39,469 bases of DNA from Anaerotignum sp. (GCA_020024455.1 JAHHTU010000023.1:1-39469), one strand, 5' to 3'. Shown: positions 29,952 through 38,972, counted from the stretch's first letter. Notes: a model not told the origin generated them from the letters alone. Translations and numbers: made by a program.

Positions 29952-30875
29952 ATGGGGAGTTATGCAGATGCACATTGTGATACATTGACAAAATTGGCAG
30001 ATAAAACACAACATTTCAGACAAAACACAGGGCATTTGGATTTGGAACGCCTTTGCAGGTATGAAACAGTGGTGCAGGTGTTTGCCATTTGGCTACAAAA
30101 AGAATATTATCCATATGCCATGCAAAAAACATTGGCGTACTTGGATTATTTTCAAAAAGAATTAAAAGAAAATGCAGATTTGATTGCTTTGGCAACGAAC
30201 AATGCCACATTGTCAGAAAACAAAAGACAAGGAAAATGCTCTGCGATACTTGCCATAGAGGGCGGAGAGGCATTGGAGGGCAATCTTTCTGCATTGGATA
30301 CTTATTACGAAAAAGGTGTGCGTATGATGACATTGACTTGGAATTATCCGAATGCTTTGGGAGAGGGTGCAGGCGGTATCGGTGGCTTGACCTCATTTGG
30401 AAAAGAAGTAGTCAAAAAAATGCATGATATGGGTATGGTGGTTGATGTTTCCCATTTATCCGAAAAAGGATTTTATGATGTGGTGGCATTTGGATTGCCT
30501 TTTATTGCCAGCCATTCCAATGCAAAAGAAATTTGTAACCACAAACGAAATTTGACCAAACATCAACTGAAAATGCTTCATGAAGTGAACGGTTTTGTGG
30601 GAGTTAATTTTTATGCGGATTTTTTGACGGAGAACAAAACGGCAACCATAGACGATATATTGCGTCATATTTGGTATATGCTGGATATGGCAGGAGAAAA
30701 TCATGTGGGATTTGGCAGTGACTTTGATGGTATTACACGCACACCCAAAGATATCACAGGAGTGCAAGATATGGCAACGCTTTTGGAACGTTTGGAAAAA
30801 GAGTTTGGAAAAGAATTGACAGAAAAAATAGCAAAGAAAAATTTTTTGGCGATGTTGGAAAGAATTTGGAAGTGA
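29952..30875 (+). CDS. membrane dipeptidase family protein (peptidase M19)
   Basis: A 307-residue metallopeptidase of the renal dipeptidase family, expected to cleave dipeptides. The binuclear zinc ligands are visible: H8 and D10 in DAHCDT, a glutamate in AIEGGEAL, histidines in VVDVSHLSEKGFYDV and FIASHSNAKE, and the aspartate in GFGSDFDG. No signal peptide is present, so it is cytoplasmic. The ribosome-binding site AAGGAC is modest. The following gene starts within about 10 bases and is probably co-transcribed. Confidence 0.94.
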   Translation: MGSYADAHCDTLTKLADKTQHFRQNTGHLDLERLCRYETVVQVFAIWLQKEYYPYAMQKTLAYLDYFQKELKENADLIALATNNATLSENKRQGKCSAILAIEGGEALEGNLSALDTYYEKGVRMMTLTWNYPNALGEGAGGIGGLTSFGKEVVKKMHDMGMVVDVSHLSEKGFYDVVAFGLPFIASHSNAKEICNHKRNLTKHQLKMLHEVNGFVGVNFYADFLTENKTATIDDILRHIWYMLDMAGENHVGFGSDFDGITRTPKDITGVQDMATLLERLEKEFGKELTEKIAKKNFLAMLERIWK

Positions 30876-30883
30876 GGCAAATG

Positions 30884-31396
30884 ATGAAAAAACGACTGAT
30901 TTCAACAGTGGTATGGTTGTTTGTGGCTGCTGCACTGTTTTTAATGAGTGTCAATGGTATCAAACCACACCCATATGAAAAAGAACAACTGCAAAATGTC
31001 TTTTTGGAAAAGGTTGCAGATAACGGACTTTCTTTACAGGAGGGGTATGAAGTCATCGAACAGGAACACGCAAACAGCATGACATTTTTGTTCAAAGATG
31101 TAAACGGAAAATATGCATGGGGGACTTATGTTTGTTCACCTATGACAGAACGATATAAATTATTCGATTTTTATTTGGGAAATGAAAAAACAGGGCAGTT
31201 TACATATGTTGTCAATGATGGTATGATGCGATATGATATGACGGTGGGATTTGGTGATGTGTTGACCATTACCGGCTCTCAAAATATGTACTCTGTTTTG
31301 ACAATCAAAATGTTGACACTCAGTTTTGCAATTATGGTGATTATGGCAAATCTGTTGTTAAATACAGTAAACAAAAAAGATGGAAACGAAAGATAA
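30884..31396 (+). CDS. two-helix membrane protein of unknown function
   Basis: A 170-residue protein with one membrane helix at about residues 7-24 and a second at about 140-160. The roughly 115 residues between them are hydrophilic and probably outside the cell. The C-terminus (NTVNKKDGNER) is charged. I do not recognise the family. ATG 30884 is six bases after GAGG, and an ATG one codon earlier is closer to the site. It starts nine bases after the dipeptidase stop and is followed 15 bases later by the aminotransferase. Confidence 0.7.
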   Translation: MKKRLISTVVWLFVAAALFLMSVNGIKPHPYEKEQLQNVFLEKVADNGLSLQEGYEVIEQEHANSMTFLFKDVNGKYAWGTYVCSPMTERYKLFDFYLGNEKTGQFTYVVNDGMMRYDMTVGFGDVLTITGSQNMYSVLTIKMLTLSFAIMVIMANLLLNTVNKKDGNER

Positions 31397-31411
31397 CGAG
31401 GTGCAAAAAAT

Positions 31412-32608
31412 ATGGAATTATCCAAAAAAGCAATGCAAATTAAAGCGTCCAGTACATTGGCAATTTCTGCGAAGGCGGCGGAATTGAAAGCGGCAGGCAA
31501 AGATATGGTGACATTCGGTGTGGGAGAACCGGACTTTGATACACCGATACATATTCGTGAAGCGGCAAAAAAAGCCATAGATGCAGGGAAAACAAGATAT
31601 ACACCTGCGGCAGGTATCCCTGCATTGCGTCAGGCGGTTTGTGATAAATTGAAAAAAGACAATGGTTTGGACTATATGCCTGCACAAGTGATTATCAGCA
31701 ATGGTGCAAAACATTCATTGATGAATGCATTTATGGCAATTTTGAATGAGGGCGATGAGGTCATCATTCCTGCACCTTATTGGTTGAGTTATTCTGAAAT
31801 GGTGAAAATTGCGGGGGGTGTGCCGGTTGTGGTGCATACCCAAAAAGAAAACAACTTTATGTTGACAAAACAGGAATTGGAGCAAGCATATACAGAAAAA
31901 ACAAAAGCTTTGATTTTGACAAGCCCTTCCAATCCAACCGGTATGATTTCGACTTTGGAAGATTTGCAGATGGTGGCAGATTTCGCAGTGGCACATGATA
32001 TTTTTGTGATTTCCGATGAAATTTATGAAAAACTGATTTATGATGCAGATAAAAAACATATCAGCATTGCGTCATTGGGCAAAGAAATTTATGACAGAAC
32101 GATTGTCATAAACGGTGTTTCCAAAAGTTATGCCATGACAGGGTGGAGAATTGGTTTTACTGCTGCTCCTTTGGAAGTGGCAAAACTGATGGCATCTTTA
32201 CAGTCACATATGGCGTCCAATCCAAACTCTGTTGCACAAGAGGCAACATTGGAGGCTTTGCAGGGCGACCAGACTTGTGTTGTACAAATGTGCAAAGAAT
32301 TCAAAAAAAGAAGAGATTATATTTACGAAAGAGAAGAACAAATTCCTTTGATTTCTGCATTGAAACCGGAAGGGGCATTCTATTTGTTTGTAGATGTTTC
32401 CAAAACATACGGAAAAAGTTATCAGGGCAAACAGATTGCGTCTGCGGCAGATTTTGCAACGATATTACTGGAAGAAAAATTTGTGGCAGTGGTACCTTGT
32501 GCAGATTTTGGTATGCCCGATTATATCCGATTGTCTTATGCGACAAGTATGGAATTGATTGAAAAAGGTATGGACAGAATAGAAGCATTGGTCAATGCGT
32601 TGGTATAA
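31412..32608 (+). CDS. aspartate aminotransferase-like class I PLP enzyme
   Basis: A 398-residue fold-type I aminotransferase of the Ib subgroup (AspB/PatA-like) that moves amino groups between aspartate or a similar amino acid and 2-oxoglutarate. Conserved points are FGVGEPDFDTP near residue 36, SNGAKHSL for PLP phosphate contact, the ISDEIYEKL aspartate, PLP-binding K238 in GVSKSYAMTGWR, and the C-terminal arginine in YIRLSYA. CGAGGTG precedes the ATG. The exact substrate is not certain from sequence. Confidence 0.93.
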   Translation: MELSKKAMQIKASSTLAISAKAAELKAAGKDMVTFGVGEPDFDTPIHIREAAKKAIDAGKTRYTPAAGIPALRQAVCDKLKKDNGLDYMPAQVIISNGAKHSLMNAFMAILNEGDEVIIPAPYWLSYSEMVKIAGGVPVVVHTQKENNFMLTKQELEQAYTEKTKALILTSPSNPTGMISTLEDLQMVADFAVAHDIFVISDEIYEKLIYDADKKHISIASLGKEIYDRTIVINGVSKSYAMTGWRIGFTAAPLEVAKLMASLQSHMASNPNSVAQEATLEALQGDQTCVVQMCKEFKKRRDYIYEREEQIPLISALKPEGAFYLFVDVSKTYGKSYQGKQIASAADFATILLEEKFVAVVPCADFGMPDYIRLSYATSMELIEKGMDRIEALVNALV

Positions 32609-32632
32609 ACAAACAGAAAATGGGGTGGAAAC

Positions 32633-33175
32633 GTGAGCTATGAAGTATTGGAAAGCAAAGTCACATATCAAGGGAAAATATTGAAAGTGACTGTGGATAC
32701 TTTGCGTATGCCTGATGGCAACCCGGCAGTCAGAGAAACAGTCATTCGTGGAAAAAATGCGGCTGCTGTGCTTGCAGTGGACAATGATGGAAAACTGGTA
32801 TTTGTAAGACAATATCGTCATGGGTTTCGAGAAATGCTTTTGGAAATACCTGCTGGTGTGCTGGAAGACGGCGAGGACGCTTTGACGGGTATCAAAAGAG
32901 AGCTGGAAGAAGAAACCGGAAAAATTGCGGGCAATATGGAATTTTTGTTTGAAATGTACCCAACAGTTGGTTTTTGTTCTGAAAAAATATATGTGTATTT
33001 GGCAACGGATTTGACAGAAGGTGTGCAGCATTTTGATGCAGATGAATTCATTGAAGTGGAACGATATACATTGGAAGAAACTGTCAGCATGATATTTGAC
33101 GGAAAAATCAAAGACAGCAAAACCATTGCAGCCATATTGGCATATCAAAACAGAATATTACAACAAAAAGTATAA
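32633..33175 (+). CDS. NUDIX hydrolase, ADP-ribose pyrophosphatase type
   Basis: A 180-residue hydrolase that most likely splits ADP-ribose into AMP and ribose 5-phosphate. The NUDIX box is complete in G-VLEDG-E-DALTGIK-REL-EEETG near residues 83-105. The N-terminal strand domain typical of the ADPR group (YQGKILKVTVDTLRMPDG) precedes it. The start is a GTG at 32633 behind GGGGTGG. It follows the aminotransferase by 24 bases and is closed by a strong terminator. Confidence 0.92.
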   Translation: MSYEVLESKVTYQGKILKVTVDTLRMPDGNPAVRETVIRGKNAAAVLAVDNDGKLVFVRQYRHGFREMLLEIPAGVLEDGEDALTGIKRELEEETGKIAGNMEFLFEMYPTVGFCSEKIYVYLATDLTEGVQHFDADEFIEVERYTLEETVSMIFDGKIKDSKTIAAILAYQNRILQQKV

Positions 33176-33176
33176 A

Positions 33177-33219
33177 CAAAAAGAAAGAACAATCCAAAAA
33201 GGGTTGTTCTTTCTTTTTG
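33177..33219. terminator. terminator after the NUDIX gene
   Basis: A perfect 16-bp stem (33177-33192 with 33204-33219), extended by CC/GG pairs in the loop. A-rich and T-rich arms make it usable in both directions. Confidence 0.93.
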
Positions 33220-33283
33220 TGCTGTGAAAACAGACATAAACGGCAAAGACGAGCCATATGTTGTTAAAGATAGGAGGGAGGAT

Positions 33284-33880
33284 ATGTATCGGAAAAAGAA
33301 AAAACTGGTAAAAAGTGAAAAAATATTGCTGTTGATTTGCTGCTGTTTTTTGCTGGGTGTTGCAGGCGGTGCGTTGGCGGCGAATATTGCAGGACAAAGC
33401 GGAACAGAAACATTTGCATTATTTCTGAAAAAATATTTGACAACACAGGAAGCTGTTTCTTTTGGATATGTGTTTTGGAAATATTTGAAATATGATTTGT
33501 TGATTTGGGTGGGTGGTTGGCTCAGTATGGGTATTTTTTTATCCGGTAGTATTTGTTTGTTTTGGGGTGTTTCATTGGGCTTTACCACAGCAATGATGAT
33601 GGCAAGTTATGGGAAAAAAGGGGTTTTGTTGGCAATGATGGGCGTTATACCGCAAAATTTGATTTTAATTCCTGTATATGTGATGATGACCGGTGCGGCA
33701 ATGTATTATTTATTTGTATGGGACGAAGAAGTGTTTCGCAAACGAACCGCAAAGCGGGAAAAACGCAAAAGAAAAACAGAATATTGTATCTTATTGGCCG
33801 GCTCTGTGGTGTTGGTGTGTTTGGCAAGCTGTGTGGAAATATATGTGACACCATTTTTAATCCAATATATGATATTTTGA
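33284..33880 (+). CDS. spoIIM: stage II sporulation protein M family
   Basis: A 198-residue integral membrane protein with about five hydrophobic segments and a strongly basic N-terminus (MYRKKKKLVKSEK). In spore formers SpoIIM works with SpoIID and SpoIIP in peptidoglycan remodelling during engulfment. The family turn SICLFWGVSLGFTTAMMMASYG is present. GGAGGGAGGAT precedes ATG 33284, and a reading from 33224 has no site. It stands next to a xerD-like gene, as spoIIM does in Bacillus. It suggests, but does not prove, that the organism sporulates. Confidence 0.88.
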   Translation: MYRKKKKLVKSEKILLLICCCFLLGVAGGALAANIAGQSGTETFALFLKKYLTTQEAVSFGYVFWKYLKYDLLIWVGGWLSMGIFLSGSICLFWGVSLGFTTAMMMASYGKKGVLLAMMGVIPQNLILIPVYVMMTGAAMYYLFVWDEEVFRKRTAKREKRKRKTEYCILLAGSVVLVCLASCVEIYVTPFLIQYMIF

Positions 33881-33979
33881 AACAACATATAAGTTATAGA
33901 AAAATGATCGACATTTTTGTAAAAAGAATTTATAATTTATGATATATAAAATGTTTGATGGTTTTTGGGGGAAAAATAC

Positions 33980-34864
33980 ATGGAAGAATATTTGACAGCA
34001 TTTCAAACATATTTGGTACAGGTAAAACAGGCATCAGAAAATACAATACTGTCCTATATGCGAGATTTGAAAGGGTTTTGCAATTTCTTGGAGCAAATGG
34101 GGATACAGGATTTGACGAAGGTCAATCGCACCAATGTGATGGCGTATGTATATGATATGCAGGAAAAACAAAGGGCATCTGCAAGCATTTTTCGTAGCTT
34201 GGCTGCCATTCGTGCATTTTATTATGATTTGATACAAAAGGGAATGGTGAAAGAAAATCCTGCGGTGGATATTGATTTGTTACGGGAAGAACGAAAAATG
34301 CCAACCGTTTTGACAATGGAGGAAGTGGAGCGGTTATTGGAACAACCAACCCAAAAAGATGCAAAGGGCTTGCGGGATAAAGCGATGTTGGAAGTACTTT
34401 ATGCAACAGGTATGCGTGTGACAGAATTGATTTCGTTACAGGTAGATGCAATTAACTTGGATTTGGAATATATTGTATGCAACCACAATGGAAAAAGTCG
34501 TATCATTCCCATTGGAACAAAGGCAAAACAAGCGTTGACAGAGTACTTACATAAGGGACGCAGAAATTTGTTGCGTTATCCGCAGGAACAGGCATTGTTT
34601 TTGAATTACAGCGGGCGACAGATGACAAGACAAGGGTTCTGGAAGATTATCAAACAATATGCAAAAGAGGCAGAGATTGCACAGGAAATCACACCCAATA
34701 TGTTGCGACATTCTTTTGCTGCACATTTATTGGAAAATGGGGCGGATTTACGGTCTGTGCAGGAGATGATGGGACATTCCGATATTACCACAACACAGAT
34801 TTATACAAAGTTACATACACCGAAAATCAAAAAGGTATATACACAGGCACACCCAAGGGCTTAG
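33980..34864 (+). CDS. xerD: XerD-like tyrosine recombinase with an altered catalytic motif
   Basis: A 294-residue site-specific recombinase of the XerC/XerD group, which resolves chromosome dimers at dif. The N-terminal SAM-like domain covers about 1-95 and the catalytic domain about 105-290. Catalytic residues seen: R146 (GMRVTEL), K172 (NGKSRIIPIG), R243 (MLRHSFAAHLL), H266 (MGHSD) and Y275 (TQIYTKL). At the first position of the HxxR box, where E. coli XerD has H244, this protein has N240 (ITPNMLRHSFA, codon AAT). GGGGGA precedes ATG 33980. The spoIIM neighbour matches the Bacillus arrangement, so this is the housekeeping type, not a phage integrase. Confidence 0.9.
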   Translation: MEEYLTAFQTYLVQVKQASENTILSYMRDLKGFCNFLEQMGIQDLTKVNRTNVMAYVYDMQEKQRASASIFRSLAAIRAFYYDLIQKGMVKENPAVDIDLLREERKMPTVLTMEEVERLLEQPTQKDAKGLRDKAMLEVLYATGMRVTELISLQVDAINLDLEYIVCNHNGKSRIIPIGTKAKQALTEYLHKGRRNLLRYPQEQALFLNYSGRQMTRQGFWKIIKQYAKEAEIAQEITPNMLRHSFAAHLLENGADLRSVQEMMGHSDITTTQIYTKLHTPKIKKVYTQAHPRA

Positions 34865-34879
34865 AAAGGAGTACCGTTC

Positions 34880-35359
34880 ATGGAAAGAGTGAAAACAGAA
34901 TTGGGCATGGTTTTGGAGATTATCCCAAAGACAACAGATATTGTGCATTGGGAAGAAAAAACAAGCAAAGTGCAATATATCGAAACCGCAGACGGTACAT
35001 ATACAGGGGCGGAAATCACAAAACAAAAAATAGATGAGATTTTACAGGAAATTGCAACAGGGACAGAATTGTATTTGTATACAGATGAGTTTGGTGAAAA
35101 GGATTGTTTTGAAGTGGTTTCTGACGGAGAGTGGTTGGTATTGGGATATTACAAAGACTTTGGACAGGAAAATTATTATTGCTGGAATGCGGCGTGTGCA
35201 GATGAGAAAGCGTGGTCACATTTATACAGTATGGGGCAATCACCAGTTGAAAAATATTTGACTATCCATGACATAGAACTGGGGCAAAAAGCAGTTGCGT
35301 ATTTTATCTGGACAGGGGCGTTATATCCTGCGATGGATTGGGCAAAACAGGTGGAATAA
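34880..35359 (+). CDS. acidic protein of unknown function
   Basis: A 159-residue soluble acidic protein. It is rich in Glu, Tyr and Trp, with a central stretch ELYLYTDEFGEKDCFEVVSD and a C-terminal half holding several aromatic pairs (YYCWNAACADEKAW). No signal peptide, membrane helix or known motif is seen. GAAAGGAG before the ATG is a good ribosome-binding site. It starts 15 bases after the recombinase stop, so it is probably co-transcribed. I cannot assign a function. Confidence 0.72.
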   Translation: MERVKTELGMVLEIIPKTTDIVHWEEKTSKVQYIETADGTYTGAEITKQKIDEILQEIATGTELYLYTDEFGEKDCFEVVSDGEWLVLGYYKDFGQENYYCWNAACADEKAWSHLYSMGQSPVEKYLTIHDIELGQKAVAYFIWTGALYPAMDWAKQVE

Positions 35360-35387
35360 CAAAAAATACCGAGAAATGCCGAACATA

Positions 35388-35423
35388 AAAAAAGAGAATA
35401 CTTTGTGAAGTATTCTCTTTTTT
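35388..35423. terminator. bidirectional terminator between convergent genes
   Basis: 16 pairs: 35388-35403 with 35408-35423, loop TGTG, A6 on one end and T6 on the other. It serves the plus-strand unit ending at 35359 and the minus-strand gene ending at 35438. Confidence 0.93.
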
Positions 35424-35437
35424 GATATAGGTATGTA

Positions 35438-36016
35438 TCAGATTTCGATTTTTGCACCCAACAGTTTTACAAATTCTTTGACGATGGCAGCGTCACCCGG
35501 CCATGCAGGAGAAGTCACCAAGTTTCCGTCTACAATGGCTTTATCCGCATCAATGGCAACATATTCACCGCCTGCTAATGTGATGTCGGGGCCGACTGCG
35601 GGATATGCAGTTGCTTTTTTGCCTTTGAGTACATTGGCAGATGTCAAAAGTTGTGGCCCATGACAAATAGCGGCAACGGGTTTATTGTCTTTGAAAAATT
35701 CTTGCACAATTTCAATGACACGAGGATATAATCTCAAATATTCGGGAGAGCGTCCGCCGGTGATGAATAAACCAACATAGTCGGCTGTGTTGACTGCATC
35801 AAAATCAGCAGTCAATGCAAAGTTATGTCCTCTTTTTTCGGTGTATGTTTGTTCCCCTTCAAAATCATGTATGGCTGTGCGAATGATGTCGCCCGCTTTC
35901 TTTTCGGGGCATACGACATCTACCTGATAGCCCAACATTTGCAAAGATTGGAACGGTACCATGGTTTCATAATCTTCTGTGAAGTCACCGGCTAACATCA
36001 AAACTTTTTTTGTCAT
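35438..36016 (-). CDS. DJ-1/PfpI family protein
   Basis: A 192-residue protein of the DJ-1/PfpI (class I glutamine amidotransferase-like) superfamily. The nucleophile elbow reads AAICHGPQLL with cysteine C118. An upstream glutamate in DYETMVP (E17) matches the partner of the reactive cysteine in DJ-1. Members act as glyoxalases, deglycases, chaperones or proteases, and the activity here cannot be decided. AAAGGAGG precedes the ATG on the minus strand. It has its own promoter and shares a terminator with the convergent gene. Confidence 0.92.
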   Translation of the reverse strand: MTKKVLMLAGDFTEDYETMVPFQSLQMLGYQVDVVCPEKKAGDIIRTAIHDFEGEQTYTEKRGHNFALTADFDAVNTADYVGLFITGGRSPEYLRLYPRVIEIVQEFFKDNKPVAAICHGPQLLTSANVLKGKKATAYPAVGPDITLAGGEYVAIDADKAIVDGNLVTSPAWPGDAAIVKEFVKLLGAKIEI

Positions 36017-36058
36017 AAGAAATACCTCCTTTGTGTGCTAAATTGCTTTTATAAAAAG

Positions 36059-36087
36059 AGTATAGTCTTGTTTATTCTGAAACACAA
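36059..36087 (-). promoter_or_regulatory. promoter of the DJ-1/PfpI gene
   Basis: Minus strand: TTGTGT (36087-36082) and TATACT (36064-36059), spacer 17. Confidence 0.65.
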
Positions 36088-36172
36088 TAAAAATATCAAA
36101 AAAAGAAAAAGAATATTGTATACAACATAAAGACAAAAAATCCCCTTTTCCAAAATGGAAAAGGGGAAAATA

Positions 36173-37402
36173 TTATCCTAAAACAACGTTATGGAATGTT
36201 TTTTTGCCTTTTTGTACCAACAAAGTACCATCTGTAAACATATCGGTTGTGATTTTGAAATCAATTTCTTTGACAGGGGTTTCTGCAATTTTGACACCGC
36301 CCTGTTGTACGGCACGTCTTGCCTCGGAGCGGGAGGGTACAACGCCGATGGTGGTGAGCAATGTCAGGATATCCATACCGTCTGCAAAATCAGCAGCAGG
36401 GATTTTTGTTTCGGGAGCAGAACCTGCCACAGCACCTTTGCCAAACAATGCTCTTGCCGCTTCTTGTGCTTTTTGGGCTTCTGCTTCGCCATGCACGATT
36501 TTTGTCAGTTCAAATGCAAGAATTTCTTTTGCTTTGTTGATTTCACTGCCTTCCAAAGCACCCAAACGACGGACTTCTTCCATAGGTAAAAATGTCAGAA
36601 GTGCCAAGCAATTTTCGACATCTTTGTCACCGACATTTCTCCAATATTGGTAAAACTCGTAAGGAGATGTTTTTTCGGGGTCAAGCCATACGGCACCACC
36701 AACGGTTTTACCCATTTTGACACCTTCGCTGTTTGTCAAAAGTTTGAATGTCATACCATAAGCAGGTTTTGCTGTTTTTCTGCGAATCAGCTCTACACCT
36801 GCGATGATGTTTGACCATTGGTCATTGCCGCCCAATTCCAACACACAGTTATAACGATTGTACAATTCATAAAAATCATAACCCTGCATAATCATATAGT
36901 TAAATTCCAAGAATGACAAACCTGCTTCTTTTTCCATACGGGTTTTGAAACAATCCGCAGCCAACATACGATTGACAGAGAAATGCACACCGATATCTCT
37001 TAAAAATTCAATATAGTTTAGGTTTCTGAGCCAATCCCCATTGTTTACGATGATGGCTTTATCATTGTCAAAATTGATGAAACGGGAAAGTTGCTTTTTG
37101 ATGCAGGCAACATTATGGTCAATGGTTTCTACGGTCATCATTTTACGCATATCGGTTTTGCCAGATGGGTCACCAATCATGGCAGTACCACCGCCGACCA
37201 GACAAATGGGACGGTTTCCGCAACGCTGCATATGTGCCATCGCCATAACAGTCAAAAAGTGGCCAACGTGCAAACTGTCTGCCGTAGGGTCAATGCCAAT
37301 ATAGAATGTGACACCGCCTTTGTCAAACAGTGCTTTGATTTCTTCTTCGTGTGTCAGTTGTTCGATAAATCCACGTTCTTTCAAAATTTCATAAGCATTC
37401 AT
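36173..37402 (-). CDS. tyrS: tyrosine--tRNA ligase
   Basis: A 409-residue class I synthetase (TyrS type). The HIGH-equivalent is HVGH in SLHVGHFLTVMAMAHMQRCG, and the tyrosine/ATP pocket includes GGNDQWSNI. The KMSKS-equivalent is VKMGKTVGG. A C-terminal S4-like RNA-binding domain (SRSEARRAVQQGGVKIAE) covers about the last 70 residues. The start at 37402 has AAAGGA upstream. A longer reading from 37495 runs back into the T-box terminator and is not a real start. It is controlled by the tyrosine T-box directly upstream. Confidence 0.96.
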   Translation of the reverse strand: MNAYEILKERGFIEQLTHEEEIKALFDKGGVTFYIGIDPTADSLHVGHFLTVMAMAHMQRCGNRPICLVGGGTAMIGDPSGKTDMRKMMTVETIDHNVACIKKQLSRFINFDNDKAIIVNNGDWLRNLNYIEFLRDIGVHFSVNRMLAADCFKTRMEKEAGLSFLEFNYMIMQGYDFYELYNRYNCVLELGGNDQWSNIIAGVELIRRKTAKPAYGMTFKLLTNSEGVKMGKTVGGAVWLDPEKTSPYEFYQYWRNVGDKDVENCLALLTFLPMEEVRRLGALEGSEINKAKEILAFELTKIVHGEAEAQKAQEAARALFGKGAVAGSAPETKIPAADFADGMDILTLLTTIGVVPSRSEARRAVQQGGVKIAETPVKEIDFKITTDMFTDGTLLVQKGKKTFHNVVLG

Positions 37403-37473
37403 TTTATCCATTCCTTTCATGATATATTGTATGGGTATAGATACAGAAATATTGGCTTTTTGTATTTGGATAC

Positions 37474-37730
37474 AAAAAAAGGGCTCTGTCGTCAAAGGAC
37501 GAGAGAACCCGTGGTACCACCTTTATTTATGTTTTGTCAATGAAAATGATACAAAAAGACAAACATCTTTCGGTCGTTGTAACGGCTGACAAACCGTTGT
37601 GCCATTTCCTGCACAAAGCTCATGAGGCGTAATTTACAAATATCGTGCTGCAATGCTTTCACCAACCGCACTGCTCTCTGAGATTGTAACCGATTTTGCC
37701 CATATACTCAATCAACGCTTTTTTCTATAT
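37474..37730 (-). promoter_or_regulatory. tyrosine T-box leader of tyrS
   Basis: The conserved T-box AAGGTGGTACCACGGG lies on the minus strand at 37523-37508. It is followed by a terminator formed by 37510-37498 and 37493-37481 with a T-run to 37474. Stem I upstream contains GGTTACAATC, where UAC at 37688-37686 fits a tyrosine specifier codon. Uncharged tRNA-Tyr would stabilise the antiterminator and allow tyrS transcription. Confidence 0.92.
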
Positions 37731-37736
37731 GAGACG

Positions 37737-37765
37737 ATGGTATCACATCTTTTTTGGAAAGTCAA
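37737..37765 (-). promoter_or_regulatory. tyrS T-box promoter
   Basis: Minus strand: TTGACT (37765-37760) and TACCAT (37742-37737), spacer 17, with TG just upstream of the -10. The -35 lies inside the last codons of pepT. Confidence 0.7.
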
Positions 37766-38972
37766 GGGTTGTACCCAATTCGGCAATTTTGACAATCATT
37801 TGCACGGCTTTTTCCATGGAAGAAACGGGAATGTATTCATATGGCCCATGGAAATTGTGTCCGCCTGCAAACAGATTGGGGCAAGGCAAGCCCATGAAAG
37901 AAAGTCTTGCACCATCGGTGCCACCACGAATGGGTTGCACAACGGGCGTGATGTCACAGGCGAACATGGCTTGTTTTGCCAATTCTACGATTTGCATACA
38001 ATCACGCAGTTGGGAGGACATATTATAGTATTGGTCTTTGAGTTCGAGTGTCAAAGCATTTGCGTATTGTATGTTTTTGCGTGCAACAATGAGCTGCAAC
38101 AAGTTTTTACGATGCTCGAAAGTTTCTGTGTTGAAATCACGAATGATATAACGCAATGTTGCTTCGGAAACATTGCCTTCAAAAGAGCAAAGATGAAAAA
38201 ACCCCTCATAACCCTCTGTTTTGGAAGGGATTTCTTTTTCGGGCAACATGGAGGCAATTTCCGCACCAATCAATGCGGCGTTGACCATGGTGTTTTTGGC
38301 TGTACCTGGGTGAACGCTTTTTCCTTTGATATGAATGACGGCTTGTGCGGCATTGAAATTTTCATATTCCAGTTCCCCGATTTTTCCGCCGTCTAAGGTA
38401 TAGGCAAAATCCGCACCGAATTTTTCTACATCAAAATGGTCTGCACCTTTGCCGATTTCTTCATCAGGGGTGAAAGCAATACAGATTTTTCCATGTGGTA
38501 TTTCCGGATGGGAAATCAGATATTGCGCAGCGGTTAATATTTCTGCAATACCGGCTTTGTCATCAGCACCCAAAAGCGTGTTACCATCGGTTGTGATGAT
38601 GGTATCTCCAATATATTGCTTTAAGGAGGGAAATTCCTCCGGATTGAGTGTCAAACCATTGAGAGGAATGATACCACCATCATAATTATGGACAATATGG
38701 GGCATGATGTTTTCTCCTTTGGCATCGGGACTGGTGTCCATATGTGCAATAAAGCCAATGGCAGGGGCATTGGTGGTGGTTGCGGGAATGCTTGCAGTGA
38801 CATAACCAAAGTGATCCACAGAGGCATCTGCAAGTCCGATGGTTTGACATTCTCTTACAAGAAAATCTGCAAACATCAGTTGCTGCTTTGTGCTGGGGAA
38901 GGAGAGAGAATTCTCATCAGATGTGGTGGGATGCTTGATATATGTTAAAAAACGTTCCGTTACTGATTTCAT
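37743..38972 (-). CDS. pepT: peptidase T (tripeptidase)
   Basis: A 409-residue M20B metallopeptidase that removes N-terminal residues from tripeptides in the cytoplasm. Zinc ligands and catalytic residues are visible in IAHMDTSPD, LLGADDKAG, TPDEEIGKGADHF, YTLDGGKIGELEYENF and GGHNFHGPYEY. The dimerisation domain lies about 205-320. AAAGGAG nine bases before ATG 38972 decides the start. The ATG at 38990 lies upstream of that site. No terminator follows; the stop is adjacent to the tyrS promoter. Confidence 0.95.
   Translation of the reverse strand: MKSVTERFLTYIKHPTTSDENSLSFPSTKQQLMFADFLVRECQTIGLADASVDHFGYVTASIPATTTNAPAIGFIAHMDTSPDAKGENIMPHIVHNYDGGIIPLNGLTLNPEEFPSLKQYIGDTIITTDGNTLLGADDKAGIAEILTAAQYLISHPEIPHGKICIAFTPDEEIGKGADHFDVEKFGADFAYTLDGGKIGELEYENFNAAQAVIHIKGKSVHPGTAKNTMVNAALIGAEIASMLPEKEIPSKTEGYEGFFHLCSFEGNVSEATLRYIIRDFNTETFEHRKNLLQLIVARKNIQYANALTLELKDQYYNMSSQLRDCMQIVELAKQAMFACDITPVVQPIRGGTDGARLSFMGLPCPNLFAGGHNFHGPYEYIPVSSMEKAVQMIVKIAELGTTLDFPKKM

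Noticed and set aside
33980..34864. Reading the tyrosine recombinase as a phage or transposon integrase
   Set aside because: Its size, the GADLRSVQEMMGHSD region and the spoIIM neighbour fit the housekeeping XerD. No attachment repeats or phage genes are nearby.
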